Below, in pieces: positions 7,011-15,293 of a stretch of DNA of 64,000 bases (positions are counted from its first letter, which is position 1; each line of letters begins with the position of its first letter). This stretch comes from Rhodothermales bacterium (GTDB taxonomy: Bacteria; Bacteroidota; Rhodothermia; Rhodothermales; Bin80), in contig JANQES010000014.1 of NCBI GenBank assembly GCA_028278205.1, positions 1 through 64,000 of the forward strand, read 5' to 3'. The notes below the pieces were generated by a model. The model saw only the letters and a list, made by a program, of their open reading frames with translations, did not search any database and was not told where the DNA came from. The position numbers and the translations under genes were made by a program.

Positions 7011-9491
7011 ATGTCTACGATTCTGCGCCATGCTGTCGCGAGCGTGTTGGCGCTCGCCGTCCTCTTTGTCCTCGCCGCCGGGCCGGTCCTGGCGCAGGAG
7101 ACCTACCAGATGCCGCCCGACGACCTCTCCAAACTCGTCGATGCGCCCATCACGCCGGGGGTGAGCCTCAGCCCCGACCAGCGGCTCATGCTGCTAATGC
7201 ACCAGCCGAGCCTGAAATCCATCGCCGAGTTGGCCGAGCCGGAGTTGCGCCTGGCCGGCATCCGCATCAACCCGCGCAACAACGGCCCGAGCCGGTCGAG
7301 CGGCTACGTCAAGCTGACCTTTAAGTCGCTCGACGGCGGCGGCGAACGCCCGGTGACGGGGCTGCCCGATGACGCGCGCATCCGCAACGTGCGCTGGGCG
7401 CCCGACGGGCAGCACGTCGCCTTCACCGTCGATCTTACCGAGCGCATCGACCTGTACGTGGCCGACGTGGCGACGGCGCGGGCGCGGCGGCTGATGGATA
7501 CGCCGGTCAACAATGCGTTCTGGGGTGCGCCCTACGAATGGGTCTCCGACAGCAAGACGCTTATCGTGCGCGGCATCTGGCCGAGCCGGAACGTAGCGCC
7601 GGAGAAACCGCTGGCGCCCGCCGGTCCCATCATCCAGGAAAACCTCGGCGAGAAAGCCCCGGCGCGGACGTATCAGGATCTGCTCAAGAATCCGTACGAC
7701 GAGGAGATCTTTGCGTATTACATGACGGCGCAGGTGATGCGCGTCTCGCTCGACGGCGCGGTGAAGCCACTGGGCGAGCCGGGCATGGTCATGAGCGCCG
7801 ACCCCTCGCCCAACGGCCAGTACGTGCTCGTCGAGACGATCCACAGGCCGTTCTCGTACCTCGTGCCGGCCTATCGCTTCCCGAACCGGATCGAGGTGTT
7901 TGACCTCGACGGCAACCTCGTCAAAGAGATTGCCGACCTGCCGCTAGCCGAGGGCGTGCCGACGGCGTTCGGCTCGGTGCCCACGGGCATCCGCTCGATC
8001 TCGTGGCGGGCCGACGCCGAGGCCACGCTCTACTGGGCCGAAGCCCTCGACGGCGGCGACGCCCGCGCCGAAGCCGAATACCGCGATCAGATCTACATGC
8101 TCAAGGCGCCCTTCGACGCCGCGCCGACGCCGCTGGTCAAGCTGCCGCTGCGCTATGCCGGCATGACGTGGGGCGACGACGACCTGGCACTGGTCAACGA
8201 GTCGTGGTGGTCTACGCGCAAGCGCCGCACGTACGTCGTCGATCCGAGCAAGCCGGGGGCCGAGCCGCGCGTGCTCTTCGACCTGTCTTTTGAGGATCGC
8301 TACAACGATCCGGGCTATCCGATGACGCGCATCAACGATCACGGTGCGTATGTGCTGCGGACGGCGGACGGCGGAGGGTCGATCTACATGACGGGCACCG
8401 GCGCCTCGCCCGAAGGCAACCGGCCTTTCTTGCGCAAGCTCGACCTGGAGACGGGCAACACCGAAGAACTCTTCCGCTCGCAGGCGCCCTACTACGAACG
8501 CCCCATCACGCTCGTCGACGACAGCGGGATGAAGCTGATGACCATCCGCGAGACCAACACCGAGCCGCCCAACTTCTTCCTGCGCGACCTCGGCAGCGAC
8601 ACCCCGATGGCCGTCACCGATTTCCCGCATCCGTATCCCGAACTGGCCGCCATCCACAAAGAGTCGATCCAGTACCAGCGCGACGACGGCGTGCCGCTGA
8701 GCGCTACACTCTACCTGCCCGCCGGCTACGACGCCGAACGCGACGGGCCGCTGCCGGCGTTCGTCTGGGCCTACCCGCGCGAGTTCAAAAGCGCCGACGC
8801 CGCCGGCCAACGCCGCGACTCGCCCCATCAGTTCAAACGCGTCAGCTACTGGGGCGCCGTGCCCTACGTCACGCAGGGCTACGCTGTTATCGACAACGCC
8901 TCGATGCCCATCATCGGCGAGGGCGACGCCGAGCCCAACGACACCTTCCGCGAGCAACTCGTGCTCAACGCCAAAGGCGCCATCGACGAAGGCGTCCGGC
9001 GCGGCGTGGTCGATCCCGAACGCGTGGCTATCGGCGGGCACTCCTACGGCGCGTTCATGACGGCGAATCTGCTGGCGCATTCGGATCTGTTCCGTGCCGG
9101 CATCGCCCGCAGCGGCGCCTACAACCGCACGCTGACGCCCTTCGGCTTCCAGGCCGAAGAACGGCTTTTCTGGGAAGCCCCGGAGATCTACTACTACATG
9201 TCGCCGTTCATGCACGTAGACAAGGTCAACGAGCCGATCCTCTTGATCCACGGCGAGGCCGACAACAACTCGGGCACGTTCCCGCTGCAGAGCCGGCGCT
9301 ATTACAACGCGCTCAAAGGCCTCGGCAAGACGGCCCGCCTGGTGATGCTGCCGCACGAGAGCCACGGCTACCGCGCCCGCGAGTCGATCATGCACATGCT
9401 CTGGGAAACCAACCGCTGGCTGGAGACCTACGTCAAAAACGCCCCACCGCGCGAAGACATGAAGGTCGAAGGACCGACGGGTGATGAGTGA
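7011..9491 (+). CDS. Periplasmic S9 family serine peptidase (glutamyl-endopeptidase-like)
   Basis: 826 residues from ATG 7011, which gives a clean signal peptide (MSTILRHAVASVLALAVLFVLAAGPVLAQ). An N-terminal beta-propeller precedes an alpha/beta-hydrolase domain with Ser678 in GGHSYGAF, Asp751 in HGEADNNSGTF and His785 in PHESHGY. The ordering and the SGTFPLQS segment resemble the S9D chloroplast-type glutamyl endopeptidases, so cleavage after Glu is likely but unproven. It probably degrades peptides in the periplasm. The gene is monocistronic, followed by a strong hairpin. Confidence 0.85.
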   Translation: MSTILRHAVASVLALAVLFVLAAGPVLAQETYQMPPDDLSKLVDAPITPGVSLSPDQRLMLLMHQPSLKSIAELAEPELRLAGIRINPRNNGPSRSSGYVKLTFKSLDGGGERPVTGLPDDARIRNVRWAPDGQHVAFTVDLTERIDLYVADVATARARRLMDTPVNNAFWGAPYEWVSDSKTLIVRGIWPSRNVAPEKPLAPAGPIIQENLGEKAPARTYQDLLKNPYDEEIFAYYMTAQVMRVSLDGAVKPLGEPGMVMSADPSPNGQYVLVETIHRPFSYLVPAYRFPNRIEVFDLDGNLVKEIADLPLAEGVPTAFGSVPTGIRSISWRADAEATLYWAEALDGGDARAEAEYRDQIYMLKAPFDAAPTPLVKLPLRYAGMTWGDDDLALVNESWWSTRKRRTYVVDPSKPGAEPRVLFDLSFEDRYNDPGYPMTRINDHGAYVLRTADGGGSIYMTGTGASPEGNRPFLRKLDLETGNTEELFRSQAPYYERPITLVDDSGMKLMTIRETNTEPPNFFLRDLGSDTPMAVTDFPHPYPELAAIHKESIQYQRDDGVPLSATLYLPAGYDAERDGPLPAFVWAYPREFKSADAAGQRRDSPHQFKRVSYWGAVPYVTQGYAVIDNASMPIIGEGDAEPNDTFREQLVLNAKGAIDEGVRRGVVDPERVAIGGHSYGAFMTANLLAHSDLFRAGIARSGAYNRTLTPFGFQAEERLFWEAPEIYYYMSPFMHVDKVNEPILLIHGEADNNSGTFPLQSRRYYNALKGLGKTARLVMLPHESHGYRARESIMHMLWETNRWLETYVKNAPPREDMKVEGPTGDE

Positions 9492-9497
9492 GCGTGG

Positions 9498-9538
9498 ATG
9501 GTGAGCGAGAGGTCGCGTGTGGATCTCTCGCTCACCAT
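9498..9538. terminator. Hairpin between convergent genes
   Basis: ATGGTGAGCGAGAG at 9498-9511 pairs perfectly over 14 bases with 9525-9538, around a 13-base loop, just after the peptidase stop codon. There is no T-tract, so intrinsic termination is only likely. The rest of the gap up to 9644 shows nothing. Confidence 0.55.
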
Positions 9539-9644
9539 CAGCCGCTTGAGGAAGCTCTCACCGCCGGACGATGGTTTCGATGGCTTCCGAATTCTGAGGA
9601 CATCCGCCGTAGCCCTCGCCCCAGAAGAGCGCGATGGCAAAATG

Positions 9645-10841
9645 CTATGCAAATCGTGTTGCCAGCTTCTCCACGATGTGCAGCCCTACGTTGAGCGAAG
9701 CCGTAGCCGCCGGCGAGGCGGCGTTGACGACGTTGACCACGCGCTCGGTTTCGGTGATGAGAAAATCGTGAACCAGCTCGCCGTCGGGCGTGAGCGCCTG
9801 CGCCCGGACACCCGACGGCGACGGCTCCAGATCGTCGATTTTGATGCTGGGGATGAGACGCTGAAGCGATTTGTGATACCGTTTTTTGCTGAGCGAGCGC
9901 CGCATCTCGGCCAGGCCTGTCTTCCAGTGCTTGCGGCCCAGGCGCACGAAGCCGCGATAGGCCAGCGTCTCGGCCAGGTCGCGCAGATGCACCGTGCCGA
10001 AGGTGTAGCCCTCGCGGGCGAACGCCAGCACAGCGTTGGGGCCGCACTCGACGCGCCCGTCGATCATCCGGGTGAAATGCACGCCCAGAAACGGAAAGGC
10101 CGGGTCGGGCACGGGATAGATGAGGTGGCGGCACAAATGCCGGGCTTCCGGCTTGAGTTCGTAATATTCTCCGCGAAACGGGACGATCTTTACCGACGGC
10201 TCCTGCCCGCTCATCCGGGCAACACGGTCGGCGAAGAGCCCGGCGCAGTTGACCACGTAGCGCGCCTCGACGGCGCCCTGCGCGGTTTCGAGCGTGACGC
10301 GACCGTTGTGTTGCGCCATGCCGTGTACCTTCGCCTGCGTGAGGACCGTGCCGCCGCGCTCCTGCACGATCTCGGCCATCCGCCTACCCACGCCCACGTA
10401 ATCGACGATGCCGGCTTCGGGGACGTAGAGGGCTTCGACACCGGCGGCGCGCGGCTCGCGCTCGCGCAAAGCCTCCGGCCCGATCCGCTCGCAGGCGATC
10501 TCGTTCTGCCGCCCTCGCTCTTCGATGGCGTGCAGCCGGGGCCGCTCGTCTTCATCGACGGCCACGATCACCTTGCCGCATACGTCGTAGGCCACGCCTT
10601 CGCGTTCACAAAACGCGACGAGCCGCCGCCGGCCCTCGCGGCAGTTGATAGCCTTGAGCGAGCCGGGCTTGTAGTAAATGCCGCTGTGGATGACGCCCGA
10701 ATTGCGCCCCGTCTGATGCGCCACGAGACGATCTTCTTTCTCCAACACCGCCACCGACATCCCGCGATACTGCTCGCTAAGCTGATAGGCCGTCGCCAGC
10801 CCCACGATGCCGCCGCCGATGATGGCTACGTCGTATTGCAT
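9645..10841 (-). CDS. lhgO: L-2-hydroxyglutarate oxidase
   Basis: 398 residues of the DAO/FAD-dependent oxidoreductase family. The dinucleotide motif IIGGGIVGLATAYQL is at residues 7-21, with TGRNSGVIHSGIYYKPGS, PFRGEYYEL and a C-terminal NAASPAATASLNVG, all hallmarks of LhgO/L2HGDH. It oxidises L-2-hydroxyglutarate to 2-oxoglutarate and passes electrons to the quinone pool, a metabolite-repair function. The start at 10841 is 11 bases from the GTTTCTGG-word palindrome that separates it from the divergent methyltransferase gene. Confidence 0.92.
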   Translation of the reverse strand: MQYDVAIIGGGIVGLATAYQLSEQYRGMSVAVLEKEDRLVAHQTGRNSGVIHSGIYYKPGSLKAINCREGRRRLVAFCEREGVAYDVCGKVIVAVDEDERPRLHAIEERGRQNEIACERIGPEALREREPRAAGVEALYVPEAGIVDYVGVGRRMAEIVQERGGTVLTQAKVHGMAQHNGRVTLETAQGAVEARYVVNCAGLFADRVARMSGQEPSVKIVPFRGEYYELKPEARHLCRHLIYPVPDPAFPFLGVHFTRMIDGRVECGPNAVLAFAREGYTFGTVHLRDLAETLAYRGFVRLGRKHWKTGLAEMRRSLSKKRYHKSLQRLIPSIKIDDLEPSPSGVRAQALTPDGELVHDFLITETERVVNVVNAASPAATASLNVGLHIVEKLATRFA

Positions 10842-10851
10842 GGGGGGTTCT

Positions 10852-10935
10852 TGTTTTTGGTTTCTAGTTTTGGTTTCTAGTTGTTGTGCTCTTCAATCCA
10901 GAAACTAGAAACTCGAAACCAGAAACCAAAAACGA
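10852..10935. repeat. GTTTCTGG-word palindrome (B1)
   Basis: The left arm (TTTTTGGTTTCTAGTTTTGG..) and the right arm (CCAGAAACTAGAAACTCGAAACC..) are degenerate reverse complements around a loop of about 17 bases. It occupies nearly the whole 96-base gap between the divergent lhgO and methyltransferase genes and ends 2 bases before the latter's ATG. Confidence 0.88.
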
Positions 10936-10937
10936 CG

Positions 10938-11741
10938 ATGGCTGAGCCTTATAACGACGCCAGCGACTACCGGGGTATGCGCGCCGAAGAAGAGGCTTTC
11001 CGCAATCGCGGCGACGGCGTATGGGAAAGCCGAACACCGGGCCGCCGTTTCGTGCCTATCGATGAGCGCAGGGCCGAGAGTGCCTTGCCCGCCCGCGCCG
11101 TCCAGGGCATCGCCCGGGGTAAGTTCTATTTCAGTTGGAAGGGCATCCGCGCGTTGAAAGATCCGCTGGACCTGGCGCTCTACAGTAACCTCTTGTGGGA
11201 GTTGAAACCCCGCACGATTATCGAGTTCGGCAGCTATTCCGGCGGCAGCGCCGTCTGGCTGGCCGATACCCTGCGGAGCTTCGGCCTCGATGGCCGGGTC
11301 TATTCCATAGACAACGATCCGGCGCTGCTCGACCCTCGCGCCCGCGCCCACCCGGACGTGTCTTTCCTGCACGGCGACTGCGCCCGTGTTGCCTCGGTTT
11401 TACCGCCGGCGCTGCTGGCAGAACTGCCGCATCCCTGGCTGGTGATCGAAGATGCGCATGTGAATCTGACCGGGTTGCTCGGCTACCTGCACGACACCGG
11501 CTTGCAGCCCGGCGACTATCTGATCGTCGAAGATACCAACCCGGAGATCCCCGCTGCCACCGGCGCCGCCGGCCTGCCCGACGCGTATGAACCCTTCGGC
11601 ACGGCCAAACTTGAAGAACTCACCCGCTTTCTCCAAACCCACCGCCACGCCTACGCCGTCGATACCTATTACACCGATTTCTTCGGCTACAACGCCACCT
11701 GGAACTGGAACAGCTACCTCCGCCGCATGTCCGATGAATAG
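10938..11741 (+). CDS. CmcI-family SAM-dependent methyltransferase
   Basis: 267 residues. The glycine-rich SAM loop IIEFGSYSGGSAVWLAD is at residues 94-110, followed by VYSIDNDP and a HGDCARV segment. WLVIEDAHVN and LIVEDTNPEI give the metal- and SAM-binding acidic residues of the CmcI/rhamnosyl O-methyltransferase family (cephalosporin hydroxylase-like). It is probably a small-molecule or sugar O-methyltransferase; the substrate is unknown. ATG 10938 is chosen because upstream codons fall in the repeat. Confidence 0.75.
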   Translation: MAEPYNDASDYRGMRAEEEAFRNRGDGVWESRTPGRRFVPIDERRAESALPARAVQGIARGKFYFSWKGIRALKDPLDLALYSNLLWELKPRTIIEFGSYSGGSAVWLADTLRSFGLDGRVYSIDNDPALLDPRARAHPDVSFLHGDCARVASVLPPALLAELPHPWLVIEDAHVNLTGLLGYLHDTGLQPGDYLIVEDTNPEIPAATGAAGLPDAYEPFGTAKLEELTRFLQTHRHAYAVDTYYTDFFGYNATWNWNSYLRRMSDE

Positions 11742-11771
11742 AGCATTGGGGGAATGGAACGCGGATGACGC

Positions 11772-11799
11772 GACACGAGCGTAGCGACTGACGAAGTAA
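11772..11799 (-). repeat. 28-base dispersed repeat P1
   Basis: The reverse complement reads TTACTTCGTCAGTCGCTACG.. and is identical over 28 bases to 21908-21935, with one mismatch to 30198-30225. It lies in the short gap after the methyltransferase gene. Confidence 0.8.
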
Positions 11800-11825
11800 T
11801 TGGGCGGATTATCGTCTCCATGCCA

Positions 11826-12003
11826 TCATGAAGCGCGCTCTAACAGAACGCTCTTGCCGACAAAGTCGATCTGTAGCCGATAATCTTGCAACAAGTGAGT
11901 TCCGACGAGAATCTGAGAACCCGGAACAAAGGTGACTTCTGCGAGCAACGTCCGGCCATCAAACGGGAATACGACCAGATAAATATTCTCCTTTACGAAG
12001 ATA
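11826..12003 (-). pseudogene. C-terminal remnant of a clan AA aspartic protease
   Basis: The reading frame here encodes NIYLVVFPFDGRTLLAEV then ILVGTHLLQDYRLQIDFVG, which resembles the C-terminal third of retropepsin-like clan AA proteases (the LLGT-LL-YRL-IDF motif). The N-terminal half with the catalytic DTG is absent. In this frame the sequence runs upstream under the end of the neighbouring small gene without a normal start codon, although AAGGAG lies at 11988-11993. I read it as a deletion remnant. Confidence 0.45.
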
Positions 12004-12228
12004 AGAATCCGAGCCGATCCGCTCGAAGAATAAGGGCGAATCGAGACCTTCGGCGTCTCGTTGCAAGACGACATCTCGGATTGAATCACCGAGCCAGATA
12101 CGCTCACTGTGCGGATCGATCCCAGCCGTCTTCCCGGTGCAATCCGAGAGGTCGTGCTCTTGCTGGTAGGCCGTCCAGATTTGCTTGGCCCTGGCAGAAT
12201 CTGCCTCTGTCCACTCGATATGCGCCAT
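11959..12228 (-). CDS. Small conserved hypothetical protein (WTEADSARAKQIW family)
   Basis: 89 residues: MAHIEWTEADSARAKQIW, then GKTAGIDPHSERIWLGDS and SPLFFERIGSDSYLRKGE. From memory, similar short proteins occur beside clan AA proteases in cyanobacteria and Bacteroidota and end in YLRKGGR; here the last residues (EYLSGRIPV) come from overlap with the protease remnant. Function is unknown. The overlap of two frames suggests the original intergenic junction was deleted. Confidence 0.55.
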   Translation of the reverse strand: MAHIEWTEADSARAKQIWTAYQQEHDLSDCTGKTAGIDPHSERIWLGDSIRDVVLQRDAEGLDSPLFFERIGSDSYLRKGEYLSGRIPV

Positions 12229-12331
12229 CCTTGTTGCCTTTGTGATGCCGTGTCATTTTTGCGACAGGTGGCTGGGAGGCATGTTCCACTTTAGTGGATA
12301 GCAGGTACACGATCCCATTCGCCATTTGCGA
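12229..12331. other. Spacer with half GCCATTTGCGATC words
   Basis: No gene. 12312-12350 carries words of the type ATTCGCCATTTGCGATCAGCC then ATCGGCCATC, similar to the AAATGGC words at 18350-18386. A small dyad, TCCACTTTAGTGGA, is at 12282-12295. Confidence 0.4.
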
Positions 12332-13645
12332 TCAGCCATCGGCCATCTCTTCCGGCAAACCATCCCGAATCACCACCTCCATCGCATCGACGAAGCGGTC
12401 GAGTTCTTCGAGCGTGGTGAAGACGTTGGCCGTCACGCGCAGGCCCTGGAACTCTTTGTGGATGATAGGCACGACGATGATGCGGTGCGCTTTCCAGAGA
12501 TGCTGCGCCAGTTTCGCCGTATCGACGCCCTCGATCTGCACGTTGCCGATGCAGCAGGAGAATTCAGGCTTGAGGCTGGTGTTGAGGCGGACGCGGTCGT
12601 GCTGGAGCAGGCGTTTGGCCCAGTAGTCGCGCAGGTAGCGCAGGCGTTCTTCTTTGCGTTTCGGGCCGATGCCCTGATGGAACGTCAGCGCCTCGGCGAT
12701 GGCGATGTAGTTGGCCGCCGGATGCGTGCCGATCTCCTCGAATTTGCGGATGTTGTCGTCCATCGTCTCCGGCGCAGCCATCATCGGCCAGAGGTCTTTG
12801 ATCTTGTCTTTGCGGACGTAGAGCAGGCCCGTGCCGTGGGGCGCCAGCAGCCACTTGTGCAGGCTCGATGCGTAGTAGTCGCAGTCGAGGTCGGCGTGCG
12901 TGAAGTCGAAGTGGGCGAAGGTGTGGGCGCCGTCGACGATGACGGGGATGCCGCGGGCGCGGGCCATCTGCACGACGCCTTTGACCGGCAAGATCTGCCC
13001 GGTGATGTTGATCATGTGGCACATCAGAATCACGCGCGTCTTCGGCGTGATGTGCTCTTCGAACAGGCGGACGATCTCATCGTCATCTTCGGCGGGGATG
13101 GGGATGGGGAACTGCACGAGCTTGATGCCGTCGCGCCGCTCGCGTTGTTTGAACGTGGTGATCATGCGCCCGTAGTCCTGCGTCGTCGTCAGCACCTCGT
13201 CGCCCGGTTTGAGGTCGAAGCCGAGCTGGCAGATCTGCAAGCCTTCCGAGGCGTTGCGCGTCAGGGCGATCTCTTCGGTGTCGCAGCCGAAGGCGCGGGC
13301 CAGGCGCTGGCGCACGCCCTCGCGTTGCGGCTCCAGGATCTGCCACATCGTGTAGACCGGCGCCTCGTTCGAGTAGTCGAGGTGGCGCTTCATCGCGGCC
13401 TGCACGATCTCGGGCGAAGGGCTGACGCCGCCGCTGTTGAGGTTGATCAGGCTGCGATCTACCGTGAAGGCCTGCTGTACCTCCAGCCAGAACGACTCAT
13501 CGCGGGCGATCTCTTGCGGCGTGCCGTCTTTGCCGGCCAGGCGTTCGAGCACACGCGGCAGTGCGGTGGGGTTGAGCGTAGCCGCCATCATCGTGGCCGC
13601 CGCAGGACGACCGATGGCGCCGAAGAATTGACGACGGGAGTACAT
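12332..13645 (-). CDS. Class V PLP-dependent aminotransferase/epimerase, Tat-type leader
   Basis: 437 residues. The leader MYSRRQFFGAIG is Tat-like (RRxF), suggesting a periplasmic enzyme. The fold is of the isopenicillin-N-epimerase/cysteine-desulfurase class: Asp238 in VDGAH and the PLP-binding Lys264 in SSLHKWLLAP, with NSGGVSPSP near the start. Relatives act as selenocysteine-lyase or isopenicillin-N-epimerase-like enzymes; the substrate cannot be assigned. It is monocistronic, separated upstream by the GAGTCGGG palindrome. Confidence 0.85.
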   Translation of the reverse strand: MYSRRQFFGAIGRPAAATMMAATLNPTALPRVLERLAGKDGTPQEIARDESFWLEVQQAFTVDRSLINLNSGGVSPSPEIVQAAMKRHLDYSNEAPVYTMWQILEPQREGVRQRLARAFGCDTEEIALTRNASEGLQICQLGFDLKPGDEVLTTTQDYGRMITTFKQRERRDGIKLVQFPIPIPAEDDDEIVRLFEEHITPKTRVILMCHMINITGQILPVKGVVQMARARGIPVIVDGAHTFAHFDFTHADLDCDYYASSLHKWLLAPHGTGLLYVRKDKIKDLWPMMAAPETMDDNIRKFEEIGTHPAANYIAIAEALTFHQGIGPKRKEERLRYLRDYWAKRLLQHDRVRLNTSLKPEFSCCIGNVQIEGVDTAKLAQHLWKAHRIIVVPIIHKEFQGLRVTANVFTTLEELDRFVDAMEVVIRDGLPEEMADG

Positions 13646-13659
13646 GACGTTGGGGATTT

Positions 13660-13758
13660 GAGAGTCGGGGAGTCGGAGAGCCGGGGAGCCGGAGAATGAC
13701 GGAATCGGGGCGTCGGAGAAAAAATCCCCGACTCTCCGATTCTCCGGCTCTCCGACTC
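13660..13758. repeat. GAGTCGGG-word palindrome (D1)
   Basis: Left arm 13660-13719 (GAGAGTCGGGGAGTCGGAGA..) and right arm 13724-13758 (CCCCGACTCTCCGATTCTCC..) are degenerate reverse complements with a very short loop. It lies between the divergent aminotransferase and GH113-like genes. A single arm of the same words recurs at 25217-25247. Confidence 0.85.
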
Positions 13759-13885
13759 AATAAATCTATAATCTAAACTTTTTTACCACCCAGGCAAACC
13801 CGACGTGCAACCTTGCTGTGTTTTCGGGAGTAGTTGGTCTAATCTTCAATCACCCTGGCCCCCATCTGTAATGATTCAGCCCCCG

Positions 13886-14992
13886 ATGTTGAAAATCGCT
13901 CCACTTCCCGGCACGGCGTTGCTCGTTTCGCTGGGCGCCCTGCTGGCGTTGGTGATGGTGGGCGCGTGCGCCGAGGCCGGCGGCCAGACGCAGCCGCCGC
14001 CCGAACTCAAGATCCAGTCCATCACGCTCGATGCCCGGCGCGCGCCGGCGCCGTCGGTGATGGTGGGGCTGCGCGATATGGGCGTGACGCACGTGACGCT
14101 GGTGCAGTTCGGCTTTCAGCCCGGCCACGACGTGCCGCAGGTCCGGATGCACACCGACGCCGACTGGTTCAGCGAAAACGACCGGGGCATCCGCGCGCTG
14201 GCCCGGCAGGCCGACTCGCTGGGCCTCGGCATCATCCTCAAACCGCACATCTGGGTCCGCCGCCAGAGAGGCAGTGACCAGTGGCGAGACGACATCGGCT
14301 TCGAAACCGAGGAGGACTGGCAGGCCTGGGAGGCGGACTACCGCGCGTTCATGATGCACTACGCCCACCTGGCCGAAGAGATCGACGCGGCCATGCTGGT
14401 GATTGGGACGGAACTGGCAAATGCGGTACGCACGCGCCCGGCCTTCTGGCGCAGCCTCATCGCCGGCGTACGCGCGGTCTACGACGGGCCGCTGACCTAC
14501 GCCGCCAACTGGTGGGAAGAATATGAAGACGTGACGTTCTGGGACGCGCTCGACTACATCGGCGTGCAGGCCTATTTCGAGTTGAGCAAAGAAGACAACC
14601 CGACCGCGTCGATGCTGCACGAAGGCTGGAAACCCTACAAAGAAACCCTCAAGCAACTCTCCGAGCACACCGGGCGGCCTGTGCTGTTCACCGAGATCGG
14701 CTACCGCAACGTGCCTTTTGCCGCCGCCCAACCCTGGCGTTGGCCCTCGCGCGACGACCTCGACAACGTCGCGCCGGACGACTCGCTGCAAGCGCGCCTC
14801 TATCAGGTCTTCTTCGAGAGCCTCTGGCACGAATCCTGGTTCTCCGGGGCCATCCTCTGGAAGTGGAAACCCGGAGCGGGCCGTCGCCGGAGCAACCTCG
14901 ACTTTTCGCCGCAGAACAAACCCGCCGAGCAGGTCATCGCCCACTGGTTCACCCGCAGCCACCCCGATCTGCCGATGACCTCGCCGAGGTAG
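13886..14992 (+). CDS. GH113-like glycoside hydrolase lipoprotein
   Basis: About 368 residues from ATG 13886 (ATG 13871 is possible). The leader ends ALVMVGAC (Cys28), a lipobox. The body is a TIM barrel of the GH113 (endo-beta-1,4-mannanase) type: the probable acid/base is Glu176 in LVIGTELANAV and the nucleophile is Glu270 in VLFTEIGYRN, with TYAANWWEEYEDV and DYIGVQAYF on the way. It is likely anchored in the envelope and acts on mannan-like oligosaccharides. Substrate specificity is inference. Confidence 0.72.
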   Translation: MLKIAPLPGTALLVSLGALLALVMVGACAEAGGQTQPPPELKIQSITLDARRAPAPSVMVGLRDMGVTHVTLVQFGFQPGHDVPQVRMHTDADWFSENDRGIRALARQADSLGLGIILKPHIWVRRQRGSDQWRDDIGFETEEDWQAWEADYRAFMMHYAHLAEEIDAAMLVIGTELANAVRTRPAFWRSLIAGVRAVYDGPLTYAANWWEEYEDVTFWDALDYIGVQAYFELSKEDNPTASMLHEGWKPYKETLKQLSEHTGRPVLFTEIGYRNVPFAAAQPWRWPSRDDLDNVAPDDSLQARLYQVFFESLWHESWFSGAILWKWKPGAGRRRSNLDFSPQNKPAEQVIAHWFTRSHPDLPMTSPR

Positions 14993-15293
14993 GGTTGGGG
15001 GATGGTTCATGGTTCTTAAAGGGCAGCACCGAAAAGTCCCCCTTCGAAGGGGGTGCCCCGACGCAGGAGGGGTGGGGGATGTTCGCGCGGCCTTTTGAAA
15101 ACCTCTTATCAGGCCGCGCGAACATCCCCCTGCGCCCGGCTGCACATGCGTTTGCCGGTCGCTGTCCCCCTTCGAAGGGGGAATCGCGCGGTTTGCGCCA
15201 ACTTCGAAAACCCGGCGTTGCACCTCGGTGGCGGGGTGGTTAGCTTGTGGGTGTGAGGATCCGGGTGTTGCCTCATCAGCTTGCATCAGCGTT
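14993..15293. repeat. Spacer with stacked perfect hairpins
   Basis: No gene. CCCCCTTCGAAGGGGG occurs at about 15040 and again at about 15166. Between them, 15074-15092 and 15112-15130 are a perfect 19-base inverted repeat (GGGGGATGTTCGCGCGGCC and its complement). The TCCCCCTTCGAAGGGGG units resemble repeats I recall in many Bacteroidota. Confidence 0.7.

Noticed and set aside
12326-13699. Open frame of 457 codons on the plus strand
   Set aside because: Antisense to the class V aminotransferase, whose PLP-lysine and Asp motifs are clear.
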